Source of the DNA: JAZFYD01 sp036443405
Lineage (GTDB): Bacteria; Planctomycetota; PLA2
Reading direction: 5' to 3'
Assembly: GCA_036443405.1 (NCBI GenBank)
Contig: JAZFYD010000101.1
Location: 1-17,957 of the forward strand
DNA: 17,957 nucleotides
Shown here: one piece after another, positions 7,034 through 13,124 of the stretch
Position numbering within the stretch: the first letter of the stretch is position 1
How the letters are laid out: the number at the start of each line of letters is the position of its first letter
Notes under the pieces: generated by a model
Told to the model about the DNA's origin: nothing
What the model saw: only the letters and a program-made list of their open reading frames with translations
Database searches by the model: none
Translations under genes and position numbers: made by a program

Positions 7034-8296
7034 TTACTCGCTCACCCGCCGGATGCGTGCGCCAAGCGACGCGAGCTTGGTTTCGATCCCCTCATACCCG
7101 CGATCCACGTGGTAGACGCGGTGCACGGTCGTCGGCCCATGGGCCACCAGGCCCGCGAGGATCAGCGAGGCGCCGCCTCTCAGCTCGGACGCCATGACCT
7201 CGGCGCCGCTCAGTCGCTCCGCGCCGAGCACGATCGAGCTGGGCCCCTCCTTGCGGACGTTTGCGCCCATGCGATTCAGCTCGGGGACATGCATGAAACG
7301 CTCGGGGTAGATGCGTTCGGTGACGAAACTCATGCCGTCGGCGACGGTTAGGGCCGCGGCAAACGGCGCCTGCAGATCCGTCGGAAACCCGGGATACGGC
7401 AGCGTCGTCAGGTCCAACGGCGTCGGCCTGGACGGGCCCACGACCCGCACGCCGCCCTCGAGGCGGTCGACCCGGCAGCCGATGCCTCTCATGGCCTCGA
7501 TCACCGCGCTCAGATGCGACGCTTCGGCGCCCTCCACGGTGACATCGCCACCGGTGATCGCGGCGGCGGTCATCATCGTGCCCGCCTCCATGCGGTCCGG
7601 GATGATGCGCCAGTTCGTCGCGGTCAGCCGGTCGACCCCGTCGATCACGAGGCGCGGAGTGCCGATTCCGTCGATCTTGGCGCCGCAGGCGACGAGGAAA
7701 TTCGCGAGATCGGCGATCTCCGGCTCACACGCCGCGGCCTCGATCACCGTCCGACCCTCGGCGAGTACGGCCGCCATCATCACGTTGGCGGTGCCCAACA
7801 CGGTGGACCCGAACGGTCCGGCGAGGAAGATCTCCTCGCCGCGCAAGGGGCCCGAAGCCTCCACGTAGCCGCCTTCGATGTCGATCCGGGCGCCGAGCGC
7901 CTTGATCCCTTTCAGGTGCAGATCGATCGGCCGCACGCCGATGTTGCAGCCGCCGGGCAGCGAGACTTTCGCCCGGCCGCGCCGCGCCAGGAGCGGCCCC
8001 AGCATGCAGACGCTGGCGCGCATCTGCTTCACGATTTCATACGGCGCCTCGTAGGCCTCGGCGTTCTCGACCGCGACGCTGAGCGAGTCGTCAGCGTTGC
8101 GCTCCACAGCGCACCCCAGCATCCGCAGCAGGCGGATCATGGTATCGACGTCGCGGAGGTGGGGAACACCCTCCAGGCGAACCTCGCCATCCACGAGGGC
8201 ACAAGCCGCCAGAATCGGCAGAGCCGCGTTTTTCGAGCCGGAAATCGGCACGGAGCCGCGAAGCGCGACACCGCCTTCAACCTCAATTCGGTCCAT
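7034..8296 (-). CDS. murA: UDP-N-acetylglucosamine 1-carboxyvinyltransferase MurA
   Basis: The product is 420 aa, the normal length. MurA transfers enolpyruvate from PEP to UDP-GlcNAc, the first committed step of peptidoglycan synthesis in the cytoplasm. Visible hallmarks are PISGSKNAALPILAA at 17-31 with Lys22; the active-site loop LPGGCNIGVRPIDLHLKG with Cys117, the PEP-adduct residue and fosfomycin target; YPGFPTDLQAPF at 301-312 with catalytic Asp307; SELRGGASLILAGL with Arg373; and VDRGYEGIE with Arg399. Keeping Cys117 predicts a fosfomycin-sensitive enzyme, whereas a Cys-to-Asp variant would be resistant. The ATG at 8296 is backed by AAGGTG 6 nt upstream. The gene is divergent from the TPR/alpha-CTD gene, with 352 nt between them. 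Confidence 0.98.
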   Translation of the reverse strand: MDRIEVEGGVALRGSVPISGSKNAALPILAACALVDGEVRLEGVPHLRDVDTMIRLLRMLGCAVERNADDSLSVAVENAEAYEAPYEIVKQMRASVCMLGPLLARRGRAKVSLPGGCNIGVRPIDLHLKGIKALGARIDIEGGYVEASGPLRGEEIFLAGPFGSTVLGTANVMMAAVLAEGRTVIEAAACEPEIADLANFLVACGAKIDGIGTPRLVIDGVDRLTATNWRIIPDRMEAGTMMTAAAITGGDVTVEGAEASHLSAVIEAMRGIGCRVDRLEGGVRVVGPSRPTPLDLTTLPYPGFPTDLQAPFAAALTVADGMSFVTERIYPERFMHVPELNRMGANVRKEGPSSIVLGAERLSGAEVMASELRGGASLILAGLVAHGPTTVHRVYHVDRGYEGIETKLASLGARIRRVSE

Positions 8297-8648
8297 GGTG
8301 GCACCTTATCCCGGTGCGGCGACGGTCCCGTAGGTCGGCGATGCCGTGAGGCCCAGTTTCAAGAAAAGGCCCCGAAATCCCCATTCGGGCATCCGACGGG
8401 CGTTGCGGCGCCCGCCGCCCGACCACCCAAGGTGGCGGACGAGAAGGGAATACGACACCCGCCCCAACGGTTTGACGATCGGGGCAGGCACAATTATCCT
8501 AATGCGTTTCGCCGGAAGTCTCGGAGATTCCGAGCCCGGATCCGGAACCGGCCGTTCACTGCCAAACAGAGGGCGACCCGCTCCCCACCAACAGACTCAG
8601 CCTTCCAACAGGCACACTCGCCTCGACCAGGGCATCAGGGAATCGCGT
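8297..8648. promoter_or_regulatory. Divergent intergenic region between murA and the TPR/alpha-CTD gene
   Basis: This is 352 nt without a convincing gene. It holds two hairpins towards murA (CCCGAA/TTCGGG at 8371-8389 and CGGGCG/CGCCCG at 8397-8414), the plus-strand promoter at 8472-8500, and two palindromes downstream of it: CTCGGA-GAT-TCCGAG at 8520-8534 and CCGGATCCGG at 8536-8545. A minus-strand GATAAT at 8494-8499 overlaps the plus -10 and could start a murA transcript with a leader of about 190 nt. Its -35 is weak. The frame of the downstream gene stays open to an ATG at 8502, but that N-terminal extension is Pro/Arg-rich and unlike a protein. Confidence 0.6.
8472..8500 (+). promoter_or_regulatory. 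Sigma70-type promoter of the TPR/alpha-CTD gene
   Basis: TTGACG at 8472-8477, a 17-nt spacer and TATCCT at 8495-8500 form a good vegetative promoter. The predicted start is near 8507, giving a leader of about 140 nt that contains two palindromes. Confidence 0.6.
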
Positions 8649-9986
8649 ATGACCACAGAGCTGGGCCTAGATCTCGACCGCATGATCGACAGCGCCATCG
8701 CCGACGTCGGCGACGCGCTCGAAATGCGCCGCCGTGCGGCTAGCGACGCCGCGCTGCGCAAGGCGCTCTTGCCTTATGTGCCCGAAGACGGCCGCAGACC
8801 GGAAGAGCTGGATGTGCGCGAGTGCGAACGGCGCGCCGCCACCCTCTTCATGCTTGGCCGCGACCGCGAGGTCGGCGCAGTTGCGCAGCGAGCCGACTCC
8901 TACCGCGTGCATCACCTTTGGGGCAAGAGTGAACTCTTCCGCGACCGCCCCGTGGTAGCCGCTGAGGTATTGAGCGGCTGCGTCGAGAAGGAGCCGCGCG
9001 ACGACCGTGCACGTCTGCAGCTCTGCGGCGTGCTTGCGCTCCTGGGCCGCGCCGACGAGGCACGCGAACGCCTGGGTGCACTCGCCGAGCAAACGGATCG
9101 CGCGGATGTTCTCTACTGTCTCGGCGCGATCGCGGAGACCAACGGCGACTACAACGAGGCGCGTGATCACTACGAGAAGGCGCTGGCCCACGATCCGGAC
9201 AACGTAGACTCGCTGTTCCGGCTGGCGTTCCACCACGACCTGAGTGGCGACGACGACGCGGCGATCACGCTTTATGAGCGCGCTCGCCGGATTCATCCGC
9301 CGCGGGTCAACGTTCTCCTGAACCTCGGTGTGCTCTACGAAGACCGCAACGAATACGAAAAGGCCGCGGACTGCTACCGGCAGATCCTCGTCCAGTACCC
9401 GAACCACTCGCGTGCGCTTCCGTTCCTGCGTGACGCCGAATCGAGCAAATCGATGGTCGTGGACGAGGACATGGAGAAGAAGGAGGATCGCCGCAACCAG
9501 CTTTTGCGGACGCCGATCAGCGACTTCGAGCTCTCCGTCCGCTCGCGCAACTGCCTCGCGAAGATGAGCATCCGCTCGCTGGGCGATCTCATTCAGCGCA
9601 CCGAGGCCGAATTGCTCGCGTACAAGAACTTCGGCGAAACGTCCCTTCAGGAGATCAAGGAGATCCTCAACTCGAAGGGCCTCCGCCTCGGCATGCGCCG
9701 CGAGGAGGTCGTTGTGCCCGAGGGCATGGCGGGCACGCTCACGTTGCCCGACGTCCCGGGCGTCGGCGTTGGCGGTGGCGATGCGGTTCCCTCCGATTCG
9801 ACGCCGCTCTCCGAGCTCGACCTGTCCGTGCGTTCCGCAAAGTGCATGGCGATGCTCGGCCTCGAGACGATCGGCGACCTGTTGCAGCACTCCGAGGACG
9901 AACTGCTTCGGGCCAAGAACTTCGGCGCCACGAGCCTGCACGAGATCAAGCAAAAGCTCACGGGGTTGGGACTGTCTCTCAAGTAG
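8649..9986 (+). CDS. TPR-repeat protein with two RNA polymerase alpha C-terminal domains
   Basis: The product is 445 aa from ATG 8649, which has AGGGA about 6 nt upstream; earlier in-frame ATGs would add a Pro/Arg-rich stretch. Residues about 55-150 are helical TPR-like. Clear TPR units lie at 152-185 (ADVLYCLGAIAETNGDYNEA, then YEKALAHDP), 186-219 and 220-253 (LLNLGVLYEDRNEYEKAADC). Residues 288-349 are one RpoA C-terminal domain (ISDFELSVRSRNCL ... KNFGETSLQEIKEIL) and 386-445 a second (LSELDLSVRSAKCM ... KNFGATSLHEIKQKL). The DNA-contact Arg equivalent to E. coli Arg265 is kept in both (R298, R395). The Asn268 equivalent is kept only in the first (N301; K398 in the second). No polymerase assembly domain is present. 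It probably binds UP-element-like DNA and links it to a partner through the TPRs. Confidence 0.93.
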   Translation: MTTELGLDLDRMIDSAIADVGDALEMRRRAASDAALRKALLPYVPEDGRRPEELDVRECERRAATLFMLGRDREVGAVAQRADSYRVHHLWGKSELFRDRPVVAAEVLSGCVEKEPRDDRARLQLCGVLALLGRADEARERLGALAEQTDRADVLYCLGAIAETNGDYNEARDHYEKALAHDPDNVDSLFRLAFHHDLSGDDDAAITLYERARRIHPPRVNVLLNLGVLYEDRNEYEKAADCYRQILVQYPNHSRALPFLRDAESSKSMVVDEDMEKKEDRRNQLLRTPISDFELSVRSRNCLAKMSIRSLGDLIQRTEAELLAYKNFGETSLQEIKEILNSKGLRLGMRREEVVVPEGMAGTLTLPDVPGVGVGGGDAVPSDSTPLSELDLSVRSAKCMAMLGLETIGDLLQHSEDELLRAKNFGATSLHEIKQKLTGLGLSLK

Positions 9987-9997
9987 AGAGACAGTCC
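9969..9997 (+). other. Perfect inverted repeat spanning the stop codon of the TPR/alpha-CTD gene
   Basis: GGACTGTCTCTC, a 5-nt loop, then GAGAGACAGTCC gives a 12-bp perfect stem. The TAG stop (9984-9986) occupies the loop and the first base of the right arm. No T-run follows, so it is more likely an mRNA 3'-end or stability structure than a terminator. Confidence 0.7.
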
Positions 9998-10009
9998 GAT
10001 GTTTCTGGC

Positions 10010-10046
10010 CCAACGGCTCACGCCGTTGGAGCTAGAGGATTCGAGA
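10010..10046 (-). repeat. Dispersed hairpin element, copy 5
   Basis: The hairpin 10010-10029 reads CCAACGGC-TCAC-GCCGTTGG on the plus strand. The remnant leader GCTAGAGGATTCGAGA follows, which is the reverse of TTCGAGCATCTGGC in copy 1. It lies 24 nt after the plus-strand TPR/alpha-CTD stop and is inverted relative to copies 1-4. Relative to the preceding gene the orientation is therefore the same in all. Confidence 0.75.
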
Positions 10047-10054
10047 GTTTTCAC

Positions 10055-10086
10055 AAGGGCGTGCGGTTAGCCGCGCGCCCTTTTTT
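10055..10086 (+). terminator. Intrinsic terminator of the TPR/alpha-CTD gene
   Basis: AAGGGCGTGCGG, loop TTAG, CCGCGCGCCCTT make a 12-bp stem with one G-T wobble. It runs directly into six T residues (10081-10086). This is a textbook Rho-independent terminator, about 70 nt after the stop codon and beyond two other hairpins. Confidence 0.85.
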
Positions 10087-10120
10087 CGTACGGGCGTCAA
10101 CCACGCATCGACCCCGATCG

Positions 10121-10145
10121 CTCCAACCGCGTCAGCGGTTGGGCC
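10121..10145 (+). repeat. Dispersed hairpin element, copy 6
   Basis: The hairpin 10123-10142 is CCAACCGC-GTCA-GCGGTTGG. Relative to the consensus the sixth pair has flipped from G-C to C-G on both arms, a compensatory change. It sits downstream of the minus-strand gene ruvA and is antisense to it. Only the CTCC...GGGCC core matches; the leader is diverged. Confidence 0.65.
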
Positions 10146-10154
10146 AACAACATG

Positions 10155-10197
10155 GCACGCCCTGCGTTGACGCCTTCGGCGTCAACGCAGGGCGTGC
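10155..10197 (-). other. 20-bp perfect hairpin overlapping the ruvA stop codon
   Basis: Arms 10155-10174 and 10178-10197 are perfectly complementary over 20 bp with a 3-nt TTC loop. The right arm includes the last five codons and the TGA stop of ruvA (10184-10182). Neither strand has a following T-run. The structure is very stable and would form at the extreme 3' end of ruvA mRNA and in any read-through from the convergent gene. Confidence 0.8.
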
Positions 10198-10745
10198 TTC
10201 ACGTAGTCCTCGGTGGAGAGGTCTTCGTCACCCACGGCGAGCACACGGCGTTCGGCCTCGTTGCGGGGCAAGCCGAGTGAGCAGAGCGCCAACACGGCGT
10301 CCTCCCGAGCGGTGCCGACCGGTCGCAGGTCGCCGTTGGTCCTCGAGGCCGCGAATTTGTCGCGCAGTTCGACGAGGATGCGCTCGGCCGTGCGCTTGCC
10401 GATCCCCTTGACCTTGGTCAGGCGCGCCACGTCGCCGGACGCAATGTGGGTCGCCAGAGCCGCGGGCTCGTGGGCGCTCAGGAGGCCGAGGGCGACCGCC
10501 GGACCGACACCACTGACCTGGAGAAGCTGCAGGAACAAGTGCCGTTCCGCCAGCGACGCAAAACCGAACATCTCCAGACGGTCGTCGCGCATCACGACGT
10601 GGGCGTAAAGCGTCGCCTCGGAGCCCGGCGGCAGTCCGCGGGCCGTGGACGCCGACGCCACGAAGCGATACCCGATCCCCGCGGACTCGAGCACCACGGT
10701 GCCGTCTTGCCGCGCCGCGACCTTGCCCCGGATGAAGTCGTACAT
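10182..10745 (-). CDS. ruvA: Holliday junction DNA helicase subunit RuvA
   Basis: The product is 187 aa (E. coli 203). RuvA tetramers bind four-way junctions and load the RuvB motor for branch migration. The N-terminus MYDFIRGKVAARQDGTVVLE with AGIGYRF is the OB-fold domain I. Domain II carries two helix-hairpin-helix motifs, LQVSGVGPAVALGLLSA near 75-91 and KVKGIGKRTAERILVELRDK at 111-130. The C-terminal domain III (EDAVLALCSLGLPRNEAER), which touches RuvB, is intact. I use the ATG at 10745, not one at 10841, because it begins exactly at the family start. There is no Shine-Dalgarno; GATAAT lies 9 nt before the ATG. ruvB and ruvC are not in the window. The gene is divergent from asnS. Confidence 0.97.
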   Translation of the reverse strand: MYDFIRGKVAARQDGTVVLESAGIGYRFVASASTARGLPPGSEATLYAHVVMRDDRLEMFGFASLAERHLFLQLLQVSGVGPAVALGLLSAHEPAALATHIASGDVARLTKVKGIGKRTAERILVELRDKFAASRTNGDLRPVGTAREDAVLALCSLGLPRNEAERRVLAVGDEDLSTEDYVKHALR

Positions 10746-10754
10746 GTGAGACGC

Positions 10755-10760
10755 ATTATC
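10755..10760 (-). promoter_or_regulatory. -10-like box of ruvA
   Basis: On the minus strand, GATAAT sits 9 nt before the ruvA ATG. No good -35 is found. Transcription would start within a few nt of the ATG, which fits a leaderless or near-leaderless mRNA. Confidence 0.4.
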
Positions 10761-10809
10761 CGGACAAGGCGGACACCCCGAACGCACGCGCCGGCAATGG
10801 ACACCCACG

Positions 10810-10815
10810 TACAAT
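10810..10815 (+). promoter_or_regulatory. -10-like box of asnS
   Basis: TACAAT lies 6 nt before the asnS ATG, with no clear -35 and no Shine-Dalgarno. The predicted transcription start coincides with the start codon. Confidence 0.45.
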
Positions 10816-10821
10816 CGCCGC

Positions 10822-12126
10822 ATGTCCGACACCGCCCCCATCGTCCCGATCCGGCATCTGAAGTCCCACGAAGGCGAAACCGTCCGCGTGCGGGGCTGGC
10901 TCTACAACCGGCGCTCGTCGAAGAAGATGCACTTCCTGCAGGTGCGCGACGGGACGGGCATCGTCCAGGGGATCGTGAGCAAGCAGGATGTCGGCGATGA
11001 GCTGTTCGAGCGCGCGGGAGAGCCTGGCCAGGAGGCATCGATCACCGTCGACGGGACGGTCAAGCTCGACGAGCGCGCTCCCGGCGGGGCGGAACTGCAT
11101 GTCACGGCCATCGAGATCGTCGGTGCGTCCGAGGACTACCCGCTCGGGAAAAAAGACCACGGACCCGACTTCCTGCTGAGCCATCGCCATCTCTGGCTGC
11201 GCTCGCGCAAGCCGACCGCGACCCTGCGCATTCGCGACACGATCGTCCGCGCGATCCGCGACTCGCTGCACGACGAGGGCTACGTCAACGTGGACGCGCC
11301 GATATTCACGCCGAACGCGTGCGAGGGCACCTCCACGTTGTTCGGCGTCGAGTATTTCGACGAGGGCCAGGCGTACCTGACGCAGTCCGGCCAACTCTAC
11401 ATGGAGGCGGCCTGCATGGCTCTGGGCAAGGTCTATTGCTTCGGCCCGACGTTCCGCGCCGAAAAGAGCAAGACGCGCCGGCATCTCACCGAGTTCTGGA
11501 TGTGCGAGCCCGAGGCCGCATTCGCGACCCTCGACGACGTGATGGCGCTTTCGGAGACCGTCCTGGGCGCCGTCGTGCGCCGTGTGCTCGAGAGCAACCG
11601 TGAGGACCTCGCGGTGCTCGAGCGCGACGTGGAAGCCCTGGAGCGCGCCCTGCCGCCGTATCCGCGCATCACGTATGACGAGGCGGCCGATCTGCTCAAG
11701 GAAAAGACCAACTTCGAATGGGGCAACGACTTCGGAGCCCCGGACGAAACGGCGTTGGGCGATCACTTCGGCCGCCCGGTGATGGTGCATCGCTGGCCGA
11801 AGGAGATCAAAGCGTTCTACATGGCGCGCGATCCCGAGGACGAGAGGCTCGTGCTCGGTGTGGATGTCATCGGCCCCGAGGACGCCGGCGAGCTGATCGG
11901 CGGTAGCGTGCGCGCGACCGACCTCGCGTTCATCGATCAGCAGATGGACAAACACGACCTCCCCAAGGAGGCGTTTCAGTGGTATCTGGACCTGCGCCGC
12001 TACGGCTCGGTCCCCCACGGCGGGTTCGGCCTCGGACTCGAGCGCACCGTGACATGGATCTGTGGCTTGCACCACGTGCGTGAAGCCGCCGCGTTCCCCC
12101 GGATGATGGGTCGTATCCATCCGTAG
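10822..12126 (+). CDS. asnS: Asparagine--tRNA ligase
   Basis: The product is 434 aa, a class IIb aminoacyl-tRNA synthetase charging tRNA-Asn. The N-terminal OB-fold anticodon-binding domain covers about 1-110 (VRVRGWLYNRRSSKKMHFLQ, VRDGTG). Motif 2 is FRAEKSKTRRHLTEFWMCEP at 211-230. Motif 3 is PHGGFGLGLERTVTWICGL at 398-416. Asn rather than Asp specificity is indicated by EFWM in motif 2 and by PKEIKAFYM at 326-334, where AspRS has a different sequence. A direct asnS suggests that Asn-tRNA can be made without the GatCAB amidation route. The ATG at 10822 lacks a Shine-Dalgarno and follows TACAAT by 6 nt. The methyltransferase gene follows after 77 nt. Confidence 0.97.
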   Translation: MSDTAPIVPIRHLKSHEGETVRVRGWLYNRRSSKKMHFLQVRDGTGIVQGIVSKQDVGDELFERAGEPGQEASITVDGTVKLDERAPGGAELHVTAIEIVGASEDYPLGKKDHGPDFLLSHRHLWLRSRKPTATLRIRDTIVRAIRDSLHDEGYVNVDAPIFTPNACEGTSTLFGVEYFDEGQAYLTQSGQLYMEAACMALGKVYCFGPTFRAEKSKTRRHLTEFWMCEPEAAFATLDDVMALSETVLGAVVRRVLESNREDLAVLERDVEALERALPPYPRITYDEAADLLKEKTNFEWGNDFGAPDETALGDHFGRPVMVHRWPKEIKAFYMARDPEDERLVLGVDVIGPEDAGELIGGSVRATDLAFIDQQMDKHDLPKEAFQWYLDLRRYGSVPHGGFGLGLERTVTWICGLHHVREAAAFPRMMGRIHP

Positions 12127-12165
12127 GTCTGGGGCTTGCCCGCCAAAGCCGAAGGCGACGGCGGG

Positions 12166-12195
12166 TTGCGCACCGGATACGCCCGCGGCCATAAT
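12166..12195 (+). promoter_or_regulatory. Candidate promoter of the methyltransferase gene
   Basis: TTGCGC at 12166-12171, an 18-nt spacer and CATAAT at 12190-12195. The ATG is only 8 nt after the -10, so the transcript would be leaderless or nearly so. Two CCGCGG palindromes (12183-12188, 12196-12201) flank the -10 symmetrically and could act as an operator or simply reflect GC-rich composition. Confidence 0.45.
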
Positions 12196-12203
12196 CCGCG
12201 GCT

Positions 12204-12830
12204 ATGTCCGACGGCCCGAAACAGCCCCGGACCGAAACGCGGTCCAACGTTCGTGCCACGGCAAAGGCGTATGACGACGACGACGCGCGGCGCTACGTGG
12301 AGACTCGCCGGCGTGGCCCACGGCGCCGTTTCGCCCGCAGCTTCGAGGTCCGTCGCCTCCTCGGTGCGGCACCGGACGCCGGCACGGTGCTCGATGTCCC
12401 TGCGGGCGGCGGACGCTTCGACGGCCTTCGCGGGCTCGTCACGTGCGACGTCTCTCACGGAATGGCCACGCAGTGCAGCGAACGTGGGTTCCGCGCGCTG
12501 CGCGGCGACGCATTCGCGCTGCCGTTTGGCGACGACGCGTTCGAACTGCTTCTGAGCCTGCGCTTTCTCCACCACTTCGAGTCCACGGACCGCGTGCGCG
12601 CGCTGGCGGAGTTCCGCCGCGTCGCCACCGCGGCGGTCGTCACCTACTTCGGCGACACAGGATTCAAGGCCTGGCGCCGTGCGAGGAGCACGAAGGAGCG
12701 AACGCGGCGCGGTGTCTCCAAGCAGGCGTTCGCAAGCGACTGCGTCGCGGCCGGCTGGACCGTCGAGCGCGACTTCGCCGTGCTACCGGGCTTCAGCGAA
12801 CAACGCATCGTCGTCCTCCTTCGCGCGTAG
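12204..12830 (+). CDS. Class I SAM-dependent methyltransferase, substrate unknown
   Basis: The product is 208 aa. Residues about 60-150 match a Methyltransf_11-like Rossmann core: motif I VLDVPAGGGRF at 62-72, acidic strand end CDVSHGMATQC at 81-91, motif II region RGDAFALPFGDDAFELLLS at 100-118, then RFLHHFES and ALAEFRRVATAAVVTYFGD, which follow the usual order. The N-terminal 50 residues are charged and basic (RRYVETRRRGPRRRFARSFE). The C-terminus ends in RIVVLLRA, whose last codons coincide with a repeated 12-mer and an inverted repeat around the stop. Substrate (small molecule, lipid or protein) cannot be told. It is 77 nt after asnS with its own promoter-like sequence. Confidence 0.88.
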   Translation: MSDGPKQPRTETRSNVRATAKAYDDDDARRYVETRRRGPRRRFARSFEVRRLLGAAPDAGTVLDVPAGGGRFDGLRGLVTCDVSHGMATQCSERGFRALRGDAFALPFGDDAFELLLSLRFLHHFESTDRVRALAEFRRVATAAVVTYFGDTGFKAWRRARSTKERTRRGVSKQAFASDCVAAGWTVERDFAVLPGFSEQRIVVLLRA

Positions 12831-12846
12831 CGATAACGCTACGCGC
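12823..12846 (+). other. Perfect inverted repeat including the methyltransferase stop codon
   Basis: GCGCGTAGCG-ATAA-CGCTACGCGC forms a 10-bp stem. The TAG stop (12828-12830) lies in the left arm. No T-run follows. It begins inside a 12-mer (12813-12824) that recurs at 12930-12941. Confidence 0.65.
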
Positions 12847-12896
12847 TTCGGCGAGATGGGATCCCCTGCTCCGAACGTCCGCCGTCGAATGCCACA

Positions 12897-12990
12897 TCTC
12901 AAACCGTTCGAACGTTTGGTCTCAACGCCGTCCTCCTTCGCACGCTGCGCGCTGCGCGCTGCTACGAAGGACAAGCAGCGGTTGGACAAA
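12897..12990 (+). repeat. Dispersed hairpin element, copy 7, interrupted by a second element
   Basis: The leader TCTCAAACCGTTCGAACGTT and the left arm TCAACGCC match the family. The hairpin loop is then replaced by about 43 nt (12930-12972) bounded by GTCCTCCTTCG and CGAAGGAC, with an internal 7-nt periodicity (GCTGCGC, GCTGCGC, GCTGCTA). The right part GCGGTTGGACAAACG closes the element. It looks like one palindromic element nested in another. Confidence 0.6.
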
Positions 12991-13017
12991 CGAACATTCC
13001 GTCGCGCCACACCACCA

Positions 13018-13069
13018 TCTCAGACCGCTTCGAACGTGTGGCTTCAACAGCGTCAGCCGTTGAGCAAAG
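13018..13069 (+). repeat. Dispersed hairpin element, copy 8
   Basis: This is a full-length copy: TCTCAGACCGCTTCGAACGT leader, then hairpin 13044-13063 (TCAACAGC-GTCA-GCCGTTGA, one A-C mismatch), then GCAAAG. It directly abuts the intrinsic terminator of the minus-strand lipoprotein gene and is antisense to that gene. Confidence 0.75.
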
Positions 13070-13103
13070 AAAAAAAACGAGGGCGACTCGAAAGCCGCCC
13101 TCG
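13070..13103 (-). terminator. Intrinsic terminator of the lipoprotein gene
   Basis: On the minus strand an 11-bp stem (CGAGGGCGGCT / AGTCGCCCTCG, one G-T wobble) with a stable TTCG tetraloop is followed by eight T residues. It lies 21 nt after the stop codon. Confidence 0.9.
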
Positions 13104-13124
13104 CGCATGGAAGTCTAGTTTCGT

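Noticed and set aside
8346..8648. N-terminal extension of the TPR/alpha-CTD protein from an ATG at 8346 or 8502
   Set aside because: The added residues are Pro/Arg-rich, overlap the promoter, and lack a ribosome-binding site. ATG 8649 has AGGGA at good spacing.
8667..10013. 448-codon minus-strand open frame
   Set aside because: It is antisense to the TPR/alpha-CTD gene and also covers that gene's 3' hairpins. No recognisable domain.
10756..12192. 478-codon minus-strand open frame
   Set aside because: It lies opposite asnS, whose class II synthetase motifs are complete. It is a GC-driven shadow.
303..13069. CRISPR array
   Set aside because: The repeats are hairpin elements scattered over 12 kb with irregular spacing and variable sequence. 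No spacers or cas genes are present.
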